DNA from: Nitrososphaerota archaeon
GTDB taxonomy: Archaea > Thermoproteota > Nitrososphaeria > Nitrososphaerales > Gagatemarchaeaceae
DNA length: 37,516 nt
NCBI GenBank assembly: GCA_016200045.1
Contig: JACQFN010000025.1
Span: 1-37,516 of the forward strand
Reading direction: 5' to 3'
Shown here in pieces: positions 1 to 7,197 of this stretch. Made by a program: the position numbers and the translations under genes. Below the pieces are notes generated by a model. The model saw nothing but the letters and a program-made list of their open reading frames with translations. It was not told the DNA's origin and did not search any database. How positions within the stretch are numbered: position 1 is the first letter of the stretch; every line of letters starts with the position of its first letter.

Positions 1-225
1 CCTGATGATGACCTCCCCGTTCCCCTTGAGGAGCCCGAACTCATGGATGGGGGTGACAGTGCTCTTTCCTGTCCCCACGTCTCCTATTATCACGAAATGG
101 TCGGAGAAGTCGATCGAGTCCAGCGTCTTGTAGATGGGAAGTTCCTTCCTCGCCTGTGCGGAGGCTTTCGTGACTGGAACAAGATGGGCGGGGACGACGT
201 CAGGCCCTGTGTCTTCTATGCTCAA
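1..225 (-). CDS. P-loop NTPase, probable DEAH-type helicase (incomplete, N-terminal part only)
   Basis: Only the N-terminal 75 codons are inside the window; the rest lies beyond base 1. The reading frame contains a clear Walker A motif, GDVGTGKST, after a hydrophobic strand (FVIIG), preceded by a segment reading ELPIYKTLDSI. A short hydrophobic strand with the phosphate-binding loop directly after an LPIY-like segment is typical of DEAH/HrpA-like superfamily 2 helicases, where LP.(Y/F) precedes the loop, so this is the favoured reading. The only usable start after the upstream stop is TTG at 225. Another P-loop ATPase type cannot be excluded because the DEAH box and later motifs are outside the window. 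Confidence 0.55.
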   Translation of the reverse strand, partial: MSIEDTGPDVVPAHLVPVTKASAQARKELPIYKTLDSIDFSDHFVIIGDVGTGKSTVTPIHEFGLLKGNGEVIIR

Positions 226-423
226 ATCCTGATGAGCGCCCTCTACTCTGAAGAATCAAACCACCTCGTCTGTGTTCCAGAGCTCTCAACGCAGGATGAG
301 TGATTCCCGGCGGAGGCGCAATAGACTCGATGTGCGGGCAACATTACTTACTCCGGAGTGGTCCGTCCTTGGAATGAATGAAGAGAACAGGTCCGATTAT
401 TAGGCCGAATATCCGAACTTGCC

Positions 424-771
424 CTAACTATCACGCGTCGGCGATTCAACGGAGCCCACTCTTCTCTTATCCAATCTCCTCTTCCTCTTCTCACTTAGCT
501 TCATTTCTTCCCACTCGGCGCGACGAAGCAATCCCTTGTCCTCCAGTGCCTGAGATAGCGCCGCCAACTTGCCGCCGAGGGTGGCTATCTCTGACGCAAG
601 CCTCCTCTGAACGGGAGTCGGTGCGGTAGCAACAACATATCCCTCGTCAATTAGGTAATTGACAATGAGACTCCTGATGACCTCCGAACGAGATCCGCCT
701 AGCTTGCCCTTCAATTCGTTGTCAAGAATCCTCCACACGCCATCGGGCAAAGATACCAGAGTTCTTTTCAT
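424..771 (-). CDS. Ribbon-helix-helix (CopG-like) DNA-binding protein
   Basis: A 115-residue protein. Its N-terminus reads MKRTLVSLPDGVWRIL and is followed by GGSRSEVIRSLIVNYL, the strand-helix-helix pattern of CopG/Arc-type repressors (a basic strand, then a helix with SRSEVIR). The C-terminal half is charged and rich in Lys/Arg/Glu, probably helical (LASEIATLGGKLAALSQALE), and could mediate oligomerisation. The frame extends upstream to 849, but the family begins at the strand Met, so ATG at 771 is preferred. The gene stands alone with no recognisable toxin partner beside it. It is likely a transcriptional regulator; its target is unknown. Confidence 0.65.
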   Translation of the reverse strand: MKRTLVSLPDGVWRILDNELKGKLGGSRSEVIRSLIVNYLIDEGYVVATAPTPVQRRLASEIATLGGKLAALSQALEDKGLLRRAEWEEMKLSEKRKRRLDKRRVGSVESPTRDS

Positions 772-1273
772 TTGCAATTCAACACGGATACCATAACCAT
801 GTTTCCCCCAATTCATTAGGGAAAGTTTCGGCACATAAGATGCTCCCATGTCTCATGGAATGAGCGCCCAGAAAATCAATCCCAACCAAGAAAACCGCTT
901 CTTAGTTCGGTGCCACCCGACTCCCAACGTGTCTATGAGCCGGGAATCGAGCGAAGCTAGAGCATTAGCACGCGCCTCCCAACGAGATTGCCAACCAATC
1001 ACAGTCTCGAACGCGACCTTCGTCGTGTTCGGTGCATCATTCCTAGGGATTTCCACACCTTTCGTTCTGAGGGAGGATTGTAAGGGTCAGCAAAAGGTAG
1101 CTGACCTTTCCCCTTTCATGAGTGTTTCATTCGATTACGTCATAGCACCTTACTCTACGTAATCTTCGATTCGTTGGTAGGATTATGGTAACGGTCTAAG
1201 AAACATCGTAGGGACATGAGTCTCAACGTGGGATGAATATTCCCAGTGAAGGCACAATAAACCCTATGCACAG
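772..1273. other. Gene-free stretch
   Basis: About 500 bases between two minus-strand genes. Both strands contain open frames (848-1162 plus; 853-1056 minus), but neither shows a recognisable motif, a convincing start context or family-like sequence. The only structure seen is a hairpin near 1082-1110, listed separately. Confidence 0.4.
1082..1110 (+). terminator. Hairpin with pyrimidine tail
   Basis: GGTCAGC at 1085-1091 pairs perfectly with GCTGACC at 1100-1106 across an 8-base loop, with one G-T and two A-T pairs extending the stem outward. The stem is followed by TTTCCCCTTTC. It could be a terminator-like structure or an operator. No neighbouring plus-strand gene ends here, so its role is unclear. 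Confidence 0.3.
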
Positions 1274-1456
1274 CTACTTCATTTTCCCTATCCGGAAAAT
1301 CGCCTTTCCACAGATGGCACATGTACCTTTGATTGCGGGCCGACCATTCTTGAGCTTGATTTGTTTAGGATTCTTGATTTCCCGGTTCTTACTCTTCTCA
1401 TAGACACAATAGCCGGTAATATGCGGCTTCGGTCTCGGCTTGTCTCTTGAGAGTTC
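1274..1456 (-). CDS. DUF5679 zinc-ribbon-like small protein
   Basis: A 60-residue protein ending in KNPKQIKLKNGRPAIKGTC, then CGKAIFRIGK, the hallmark of the DUF5679 family found in archaea and some bacteria (a small single zinc ribbon of unknown role). The usual family has two CxxC knuckles. Here the second (CAIC) is intact, but the first reads CVYEKS, so its second cysteine is missing and metal binding may be impaired. ATG at 1456 is preferred over TTG/GTG codons further up because it lies 7 bases after the stop of the upstream membrane gene, with a GGGG stretch at ribosome-binding distance. The two are probably co-transcribed. Confidence 0.75.
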   Translation of the reverse strand, partial: ELSRDKPRPKPHITGYCVYEKSKNREIKNPKQIKLKNGRPAIKGTCAICGKAIFRIGKMK

Positions 1457-1463
1457 CATTGAC

Positions 1464-2024
1464 TTACCCCAGCAACCTGTCCGCATCCGCCAGAACTCTA
1501 TCCATGCCCTCTCTGGTCAAACCGAAATCCTTCAGCGCCTCGCCGAGTCGGTCGCTCCCAATCTCACACAGAAGATCGTCAATCTGCTTCCTCGAGGTCC
1601 TCAAGACCTCGGCCGTCCGTTTCAGGAACAGATTCCCAACGTCGCTTGCTTTGTCCTGGCAAGTCTGAAGGATTTCAACGTGCCGGCTGTACTTCGAGAT
1701 TTCATCCAACAAGATTCCCAAGTATACACCGTAGGCCATTGCCTTCCCTGAGAATCGTCGTCTCAATAGGAACCATGCGACGACAACGCCGACGACCACG
1801 ACAACTGTTGTGACACCCACCTCGAATGACACAGTTGGTAGTTGGATGTATTCGATTACGCCCACAACGCCCGCAAGAGCTCCTATTATCGTGCTCGCCA
1901 AGTCGAACAGACCCTTGCGCTGTGCCTGAATCAGCTCCTCAAGCAATTGATAACTGTAGTAAGAACGGATCGCCGTGTCGTCTATCGCGCTCAAGACGAG
2001 AACGTCAAGCACCCGACTAGACAA
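1464..2024 (-). CDS. Two-helix membrane protein of unknown function
   Basis: A 186-residue protein. The N-terminal ~40 residues are polar. Two hydrophobic segments follow at about 43-60 (STIIGALAGVVGVIEYI) and 68-87 (GVTTVVVVVGVVVAWFLL). After these comes a polar, probably helical cytoplasmic domain of about 90 residues containing a Cys and many charged residues (DEISKYSRHVEILQTCQDKA and beyond). No enzyme motif is visible. It is followed 7 bases later by the DUF5679 gene, suggesting an operon. Function not recognised. Confidence 0.55.
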   Translation of the reverse strand: MSSRVLDVLVLSAIDDTAIRSYYSYQLLEELIQAQRKGLFDLASTIIGALAGVVGVIEYIQLPTVSFEVGVTTVVVVVGVVVAWFLLRRRFSGKAMAYGVYLGILLDEISKYSRHVEILQTCQDKASDVGNLFLKRTAEVLRTSRKQIDDLLCEIGSDRLGEALKDFGLTREGMDRVLADADRLLG

Positions 2025-2071
2025 CTACAGTCGCCTCATTGTCTCCAACGAGGATGAACTACCATCTTCAA

Positions 2072-2473
2072 TCAGTGCTTCGCCTGGCCCCCCGCTGCTT
2101 CAGCGACTCCCTTGAGAGCCAAACCGGCGAAGAACATCTGGGAAACAAACGGAATACTGACCAGCGCGTTCGGACCTAACCCCTGCGCGGCCAGCAGACC
2201 AGCAATCGCGCCGAACGCAAGCCCCGAAACCGACCCAAGATACACTCCGTCCTCCTTCGGCTGAGGGTACGCCACGCTTCCGCCACTCTGGACGATTTCG
2301 TGGAAAAACCCGCCAATGGCAGCTGCACTGATCCCAACGACAAGGACGTTACCTCGGAATACTACAGCAGCACCGAATGTGGCGACCAGCATAGCGAGGG
2401 TGGAAGCCGACTGCCGCGGGTTGCCTCCCCATGTCATCGTCTTGTCCTGGTTCTTTTTCGAGTCAGAATTCAA
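2072..2473 (-). CDS. Small multi-pass membrane protein
   Basis: A 133-residue protein with a basic polar N-terminus (MNSDSKKNQDK) and about four hydrophobic, Ala/Gly-rich segments at roughly 24-38, 44-60, 83-99 and 103-122. The small-residue-rich helices suggest tight packing or oligomerisation. It ends 47 bases upstream of the next minus-strand gene's start and begins only 6 bases after the end of the gene at 2480-2677, so those two are likely one transcript. Family not recognised. Confidence 0.5.
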   Translation of the reverse strand: MNSDSKKNQDKTMTWGGNPRQSASTLAMLVATFGAAVVFRGNVLVVGISAAAIGGFFHEIVQSGGSVAYPQPKEDGVYLGSVSGLAFGAIAGLLAAQGLGPNALVSIPFVSQMFFAGLALKGVAEAAGGQAKH

Positions 2474-2479
2474 GTCAAT

Positions 2480-2677
2480 CTAGCGAGGTCCACTTTGTTT
2501 GTTTCCTCCCCGAGACGATTCCGCGTCCCAGGACGCGCCGTAGTAGGTGCTCAAGCCCGAAAGGACGGTCCCAAGCACAACTAGGGAACCATGAGTGAAG
2601 TCTTGGATGGGATAGTTCGGAAGGGCGAAAGTCGCGGCTCCCAGAAGTGTGAAGAGGACCAGGTGTATGCGTTTCAT
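2480..2677 (-). CDS. Small membrane protein
   Basis: A 65-residue protein: a basic start (MKRIH), a first hydrophobic helix (LVLFTLLGAATFALP), a second (GSLVVLGTVLSGLSTYYGA) and a polar basic tail. The frame is open further upstream, but ATG at 2677 fits the signal-anchor-like N-terminus and lies about 35 bases from the TATA-like box at 2712-2718. ATG at 2698 is an alternative. It is only 6 bases upstream of the next membrane gene. Function unknown. Confidence 0.45.
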   Translation of the reverse strand: MKRIHLVLFTLLGAATFALPNYPIQDFTHGSLVVLGTVLSGLSTYYGASWDAESSRGGNKQSGPR

Positions 2678-2711
2678 CGGCTGTTTTCGCTCTTTCATCA
2701 AAAATGAGAGA

Positions 2712-2718
2712 TTTATTA
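2712..2718. promoter_or_regulatory. TATA-like box between divergent genes
   Basis: The A/T-rich TTTATTA lies 27-33 bases upstream of the plus-strand start at 2745 (consistent with a leaderless message) and about 35-41 bases upstream of the minus-strand start at 2677. It may serve both directions. Assignment is by spacing and composition only. Confidence 0.4.
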
Positions 2719-2744
2719 GGATTCTCCTGAAGTCACGCGCTGGC

Positions 2745-3341
2745 TTGGGAGCGAGACTGGCTGTCACCATCATGCTCGTGGTCCTCGTGAGTTCCGTATC
2801 ACTCTCAGCCACTCGCGGTCCGCTCCGCGGAACGACCACGGCCACCATCGAGATACCTTACACGGAAACTTCCATCTCGACGGCAACCTCGACAGAGTAT
2901 CAAACCGAAAACCTCACCAGCACGACAACACTGGCGGTGCCCTACACTTACGTTTCGACCGTAATCAGCAGCACCACGGCCATCGAGTCCACGACGACAA
3001 CCACCACGACTACCTCGACGCTGACCTACGTTGGCACGAACCTTACGATTGTGCTCAGTCCTTCCAACTACTCACTCTCTTCATACGCGACAGTCTTGGC
3101 ATCTGGCTTTCTTACCAGGTCTGACTACATGTCATCCGGAGGTCAAACCATCAACATCTACAGAAACGGCACACTGATAGGATCAAATTCCACCGGAAGT
3201 TACGGTTACTACGAATTCAGGTTCCTTCCTCCAAATGCGACCGCGACCTACGTCATCCAGGCCAGTTTCACGCAGACGATTGAAAGTCCTTTCGTACTAG
3301 GGTCCAGTCAGAATCAATCGACGCTGCACGTCAATCCTTGA
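2745..3341 (+). CDS. Exported Thr/Ser-rich surface protein with Ig-like C-terminal domain
   Basis: From TTG at 2745 the protein has 198 residues. It starts with a signal peptide or anchor (RLAVTIMLVVLVSSVSLS), then a long Thr/Ser-rich stalk including an eight-Thr run, and a C-terminal beta-rich domain. That domain carries the GQTINIYRNGTLIG and GYYEF elements seen in Ig-like repeats of archaeal surface proteins. Many N-x-S/T sequons indicate likely N-glycosylation outside the cell. The frame is open upstream to 2649, but that part reads basic and non-signal-like, and a TATA-like box sits about 30 bases before 2745. Probably a cell-surface or S-layer-associated protein; binding partner unknown. 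Confidence 0.6.
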   Translation: MGARLAVTIMLVVLVSSVSLSATRGPLRGTTTATIEIPYTETSISTATSTEYQTENLTSTTTLAVPYTYVSTVISSTTAIESTTTTTTTTSTLTYVGTNLTIVLSPSNYSLSSYATVLASGFLTRSDYMSSGGQTINIYRNGTLIGSNSTGSYGYYEFRFLPPNATATYVIQASFTQTIESPFVLGSSQNQSTLHVNP

Positions 3342-3613
3342 CGCGTTGTAATCAGATTCACAGAGGATTATGTCGACTAGCCGGTGCAAGCCGAGAGTTC
3401 TCTCTATTCCCACAATTCAGATGCCACGGACGAAACTGGACAAGAAACACGACCACGTGCGATTGTCCCACCTGATAGGCTGCGCCAGACCGTGCTAGGG
3501 TCTGCTTCTTTCGCAACTAAACTTAACGGAGCAAGCACATTCATGAACTGATTCAAGTAACTTGATGAAAAGGAAGAACTAGCAACCAATCTCAAGCCCT
3601 TTCCCGAGCAAAG

Positions 3614-3745
3614 ATGGAGACGGAACAGCGAATCCGAGTCGCTCTCTTGCTCATCACGGCTTCGGTGGCCCTTGTGAGCACTGTCCTAGCTGCCCATGGG
3701 ATCATCTTTTCGCCGCTCGATGAGATTGGCGGGGTTCCGCACTAG
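3614..3745 (+). CDS. Very small single-pass membrane protein
   Basis: A 43-codon frame from ATG 3614 to TAG 3743-3745: a polar, basic start (METEQRIR), one hydrophobic helix (VALLLITASVALVSTVLAA) and a short tail. The clean topology and the position directly before a minus-strand gene end argue for a real gene. There is no strong ribosome-binding site and no known family. Confidence 0.4.
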   Translation: METEQRIRVALLLITASVALVSTVLAAHGIIFSPLDEIGGVPH

Positions 3746-3759
3746 TCGGAACCCTTTTC

Positions 3760-4890
3760 CTATTTTTCTACTGCGTGTACCGCGTCGAGGGCTTCAGACT
3801 CAACCTTCTTCGGATCGAACGTCCAGGCGCCGTCCTTGAACTGGTCGTAGGGGATCGTAAAGTTCGAGGACTCCGTCGGGTTTAGGTACCCTATCTCAAC
3901 CTTGGAACCCAGGCCCGGAGCAGCTCGGTTCAGAAAGCTGTTTGTGGCTACAAGGTCCGCCAGGGGAATGTTGATGGTCGCGATGTAAGTCCCATCCTTC
4001 AGCACGTCTTCCGCCCACAGAAATGGAATCTTGCTCAAAGCCTTCTGGGTTCGCGCAAACTCGTCGGGCCCAAGGCCGCGGAAGGTCATTCTGGTAAACG
4101 CCACCGAGTGCGCAAGCGTCTTCCCGATGTCCTGCATCCATCTTACCCTGTATTGGGGCACGAGCTTCTGCTTCAGCACATGCGTTCTGTAGTGGTATTC
4201 CAACCTTTTCGAGTGCACTTTGAGTTTCTTTCCCATTTGGACGACGTGCTCCATCGCATCGATTTGAAGCTCCTTCACGATGAGGAGGTCGACATAATCA
4301 AACTTGACCGGCTTGGATCCCCCAACTGGCAAGGGAGAACCTGCCTGTTCATTCAGCCTGTTCCATTCGACTTCCCAGGTGCCTGAGCGGAAATTGAAGA
4401 ACGCAGGGTCCATCTGCCGGTGCCTCTCCGTAGCAATTTCCTCCAGGCGGAACCAAGTCAGCAAGCCCTGCCTCTGAAAATTCCTCAGGGTCGTGAGGTG
4501 CGCCTTTACGACTCCCGGGGGGAGGGTGAAGATTGCGACGTAGTATCCTTGGGGGATTACCTTCGAGAAATGCGTGAGATAGCCTGATCGATTAAGCGCT
4601 CGAAAAAACTTCGGAGCCGAGGATTCATATGCTCTGGAAAATCGAAAGGTGCCCAAGTGCAGCTGCAGCCCCAGTTTTGCGTAGTCGACCTCTGCCTGGA
4701 ACCTGAAGCCAAGTTTCCCGAATCGCTTCTTGACCTTGTACCTCACCGTCTCCTGATGAGCACCTGTCATACGAGAAAGCAAAGCGATGTTTCGCGGGCC
4801 CACGGAGCCGATTGCTCTGACGATCTTGGCCTCAATGTCTTGAGGTTCATTCACGAATTTCTGGGCGAGATTCGTTTTTGGCAATTTCAT
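3760..4890 (-). CDS. Lrp/AsnC-like transcriptional regulator with duplicated winged-helix/sensor units
   Basis: A 376-residue protein with two repeats. Residues about 18-60 form a first helix-turn-helix (NIALLSRMTGAHQETVRYKV), followed by an alpha/beta sensor-like segment. A second helix-turn-helix lies at about 198-245 (DLLIVKELQIDAMEHVVQMG), again followed by a sensor-like segment (GTYIATINIPLADL). Such double-unit regulators are common in Nitrososphaeria and related archaea. The protein is cytoplasmic and DNA-binding; its ligand is not predictable. It is transcribed alone, and an A/T-rich box (CTTAATTA on the minus strand near 4907-4914) sits about 20 bases upstream of the ATG, suggesting a leaderless transcript. 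Confidence 0.7.
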   Translation of the reverse strand: MKLPKTNLAQKFVNEPQDIEAKIVRAIGSVGPRNIALLSRMTGAHQETVRYKVKKRFGKLGFRFQAEVDYAKLGLQLHLGTFRFSRAYESSAPKFFRALNRSGYLTHFSKVIPQGYYVAIFTLPPGVVKAHLTTLRNFQRQGLLTWFRLEEIATERHRQMDPAFFNFRSGTWEVEWNRLNEQAGSPLPVGGSKPVKFDYVDLLIVKELQIDAMEHVVQMGKKLKVHSKRLEYHYRTHVLKQKLVPQYRVRWMQDIGKTLAHSVAFTRMTFRGLGPDEFARTQKALSKIPFLWAEDVLKDGTYIATINIPLADLVATNSFLNRAAPGLGSKVEIGYLNPTESSNFTIPYDQFKDGAWTFDPKKVESEALDAVHAVEK

Positions 4891-5065
4891 GAATCGCCGA
4901 AATCAGGTAATTAAGTTTGTCTTTCATGTTTTCGCAAAAATGGGAATCGGTTGGTCACTCTGGTCGGGACCAGGTCCTCATTCCGCATGATCCCCCTATT
5001 GATCCGGATTGCAATTCGGGATGGATACACCAAATGGGTGAACTCGATCGCTAGACCATATCACT

Positions 5066-5335
5066 TTAGCTGGACACCGGATCCCCACCTGTAACAGATG
5101 CGTCCTTGTCAGGGACTACTCTTCTACTCGCAATCCAAGATCCCACGAGAACGACGCCGAATGCCGCCAATGTGACGAAATTCCAAGAAAGATGATATGC
5201 CAGACATAGGCCAGTACGCCTCTCCAAACAAGTTAGATAGAAATAATACTGGATTACGGGGACCAGTAGCCCCACCAAGAAGGTGGAGATGCCCGACAAG
5301 AGAATTATCCTACCTAGCCATACTTTTCCTCGCAT
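5066..5335 (-). CDS. Small two-helix membrane protein
   Basis: An 89-residue protein with a basic N-terminus (MRGKVWLGR) and two hydrophobic helices, at about 10-30 (IILLSGISTFLVGLLVPVI) and 52-68 (FVTLAAFGVVLVGSWI). Between them is a loop with two cysteines (TCLERRTGLC) that could form an extracytoplasmic disulfide. The tail is acidic and polar. No family recognised. Confidence 0.45.
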   Translation of the reverse strand: MRGKVWLGRIILLSGISTFLVGLLVPVIQYYFYLTCLERRTGLCLAYHLSWNFVTLAAFGVVLVGSWIASRRVVPDKDASVTGGDPVSS

Positions 5336-5448
5336 TTCTCTTACTTAGGAGGAGCCAGTTTCTTAACCTTCTATGCACGGTTTGCACTGTTCAGGGTGTC
5401 AGGTATCACGCGTCGCCGCGAGCCAGTCAAATGGATTTCACATGAAAT

Positions 5449-5494
5449 AGATAAAAAGCTTATGTATTTGCTTACCCCCTCGGAAAGAGGGGTA
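5449..5494 (+). promoter_or_regulatory. Promoter region with an inverted repeat before the exported-protein operon
   Basis: A/T-rich TATA-like sequences (ATAAAAA at 5451-5457 and CTTATGTAT at 5459-5467) are followed by an imperfect inverted repeat at 5473-5494: TACCCC pairs with GGGGTA, an inner TC/GA extends the stem, and one C is bulged. The right arm contains the likely ribosome-binding sequence GAGGGG, 4-5 bases before ATG 5497. It overlaps the expected transcription start, so it could be a DNA operator or an RNA hairpin. Confidence 0.4.
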
Positions 5495-5496
5495 GT

Positions 5497-6165
5497 ATGC
5501 GGGACAGAGAGCGTCCGCGAGCGATTGTCGTTTTCGTCCTGGTTATCATCGCAGGTAGCGGTCTTCTTGCTCTTGCTGCCATTCACGGAATTGACCACCC
5601 CGTGCGGGGGCTCCCCGTCGGTCTCCCGAACCCATCGAACACCTACATCTTTGGAAGTTCTGGTCGAAATTTCACTGGCTGGTTGATGCCAGCGCAAATC
5701 CCGGTTTCGACTTCGTATTCTACCAATCAGAGTCTTAACGGCTTCGTAAGTGCCACTTTGAATGTCTTTCCCTACCACATGCCTCAGAACGGAGACTTGT
5801 ATCTTGGTCTTTATGTGGACGGCAAACTGGCAGCAAACAGTTCGTACGACCTTGGGCAGAGCGTGGCACACCCTGCTGCCATCGTTAATGATTTATTCGT
5901 TGGATCTGGGAGAAGCTTGGCGAGCTTCTCCCCATCATTGGAAGGGTATACCGTGACCCTCTTCTTGCACAGGTCCTTACCCTCTGGGACTCTCATCACA
6001 ATTACGGCGTATGCGTCCGCGCCGATTTGGGCGCAAATTGATTCAGCAAATCCCGGCCTTTCATATTTCGAGTCGACTTCCTCTCCTCTCCCCACTACCA
6101 TAGGACCTTCTCATGCTTTGGCTCCCTACACGTTAAGCATACAGGTGGAATCGAATGCAGGGTAG
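5497..6165 (+). CDS. Membrane-anchored extracytoplasmic protein, unknown function
   Basis: A 222-residue protein. Residues 1-8 are basic and 9-28 form a membrane anchor (AIVVFVLVIIAGSGLLALAA). The rest is a polar, beta-rich extracytoplasmic domain with several N-x-S/T sequons (NFT, NQS, NSS). A GAGGGG ribosome-binding sequence precedes the ATG. The 3' end overlaps the following gene by 11 bases, so the two are almost certainly co-transcribed and translationally coupled. No enzyme motif seen. Confidence 0.6.
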   Translation: MRDRERPRAIVVFVLVIIAGSGLLALAAIHGIDHPVRGLPVGLPNPSNTYIFGSSGRNFTGWLMPAQIPVSTSYSTNQSLNGFVSATLNVFPYHMPQNGDLYLGLYVDGKLAANSSYDLGQSVAHPAAIVNDLFVGSGRSLASFSPSLEGYTVTLFLHRSLPSGTLITITAYASAPIWAQIDSANPGLSYFESTSSPLPTTIGPSHALAPYTLSIQVESNAG

Positions 6166-6985
6166 CGTAATCTGGGCTCCGATTCTTGTGTTGCTTTTCG
6201 TTTCGACATCGCTAGTCATGCCTGCAGTCGCGACGGGGAATGTCGGGAACGACGACGCTGAATTCGGCTTCCCCAGCACCCCATGCCAGAATATCATTGG
6301 GGCAAGCGTGAAAGCTCAGGCCTCGCTTCAATCGAATTTGGTGTATACCTCAGGCGATGGACAAATGAGCCTTCAGTACAATCCAGACCTGGACATCTCG
6401 AAACAGTGCCAGACTGGTCCATGGTACGGGGGCGCAGACTGGTTCCAAACGGGTATCATTGCTAAGAGGAGCACCAACTGTGCTGTACTCACAATTGAAG
6501 TATACAATACATTCTGGGGATCTACCGATTGGAGTTGGTATTCCAATAACGCCAATTGCACAACGGTGAACGCAATGTTCAACAGTGGAGCCTTGTGGTA
6601 CATTTCTGAGCATACAAGCGCGTGTTTGACGAACTGTGGTAGCAGCTTCGAGAAGATTGACTCCGTTAGCTTTGGAGTCGTGGGCGGGTCAGGAGGGGGC
6701 AGCTATTATTACACAGAAAACACTCCCACCAGTTGGTACTGGCTTCGTTCGAACATCTGTTTTTGCGGAGTTACGGACGGCGGGACCATTTACAATCCAA
6801 CGTTTACCACTGCCAGTGGAACGCTGGATTATCAAATTGGGTCGGGCATTTGGTCTGGCTTCGGCATCATCGGACCTCCTATTGATATTGCGACAGCTGA
6901 GAATTCGAATATGCAATATGGCTGTATGTCTCAACCATCTTCAGGCCATCTAACACAAAGTTTCCACCTTACCGGGCACTGCTAG
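6155..6985 (+). CDS. Secreted cysteine-containing protein, unknown function
   Basis: A 276-residue protein with a signal peptide (IWAPILVLLFVSTSLVMPAVA) and a mature part rich in Gly, Ser, Trp and Tyr. About ten cysteines are spread through the mature part, suggesting disulfide bonds outside the cell. Aromatic clusters such as WGSTDWSWYSNN and SYYYTENTPTSWYWLR resemble secreted beta-sandwich or jelly-roll proteins, but no family is assigned. It overlaps the preceding anchored protein by 11 bases; the pair may act together at the cell surface. Confidence 0.6.
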   Translation: MQGSVIWAPILVLLFVSTSLVMPAVATGNVGNDDAEFGFPSTPCQNIIGASVKAQASLQSNLVYTSGDGQMSLQYNPDLDISKQCQTGPWYGGADWFQTGIIAKRSTNCAVLTIEVYNTFWGSTDWSWYSNNANCTTVNAMFNSGALWYISEHTSACLTNCGSSFEKIDSVSFGVVGGSGGGSYYYTENTPTSWYWLRSNICFCGVTDGGTIYNPTFTTASGTLDYQIGSGIWSGFGIIGPPIDIATAENSNMQYGCMSQPSSGHLTQSFHLTGHC

Positions 6986-7148
6986 TTCGGTCTCATGTCG
7001 GACGCCAACAATACGATTTGGCCGGCGGACGCAAATCCTGCTGGGCGTCCCCTTTTCTGCAGAGATAAAACACCCGTCAGTGGCTTCCTTCCAATCGGCG
7101 GTTGGACCGCCCGGTCAGGGACCGGGTAGCCCTCGCGGACTGGAAGCG

Positions 7149-7156
7149 CTTATATC
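7149..7156 (+). promoter_or_regulatory. TATA-like box for the lipase gene
   Basis: CTTATATC lies 42-49 bases upstream of ATG 7198. This predicts a transcript start near 7178 and a leader of about 20 bases carrying the ribosome-binding sequence AAGAGGAAGG. Together these support 7198 rather than TTG 7180 as the start. Confidence 0.5.
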
Positions 7157-7197
7157 AGAAGTGAGGCGGCTGACGACGATTGCAAAGAGGAAGGCGG

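Noticed and set aside
848-1162. Open frames on both strands (plus 848-1162, minus 853-1056)
   Set aside because: No motif, no start context and no family-like sequence; overlapping each other on opposite strands suggests chance.
2990-3025. ACG/ACC microsatellite-like run
   Set aside because: It encodes the Thr-rich stalk of the surface protein, a normal feature of such proteins, not an independent repeat element.
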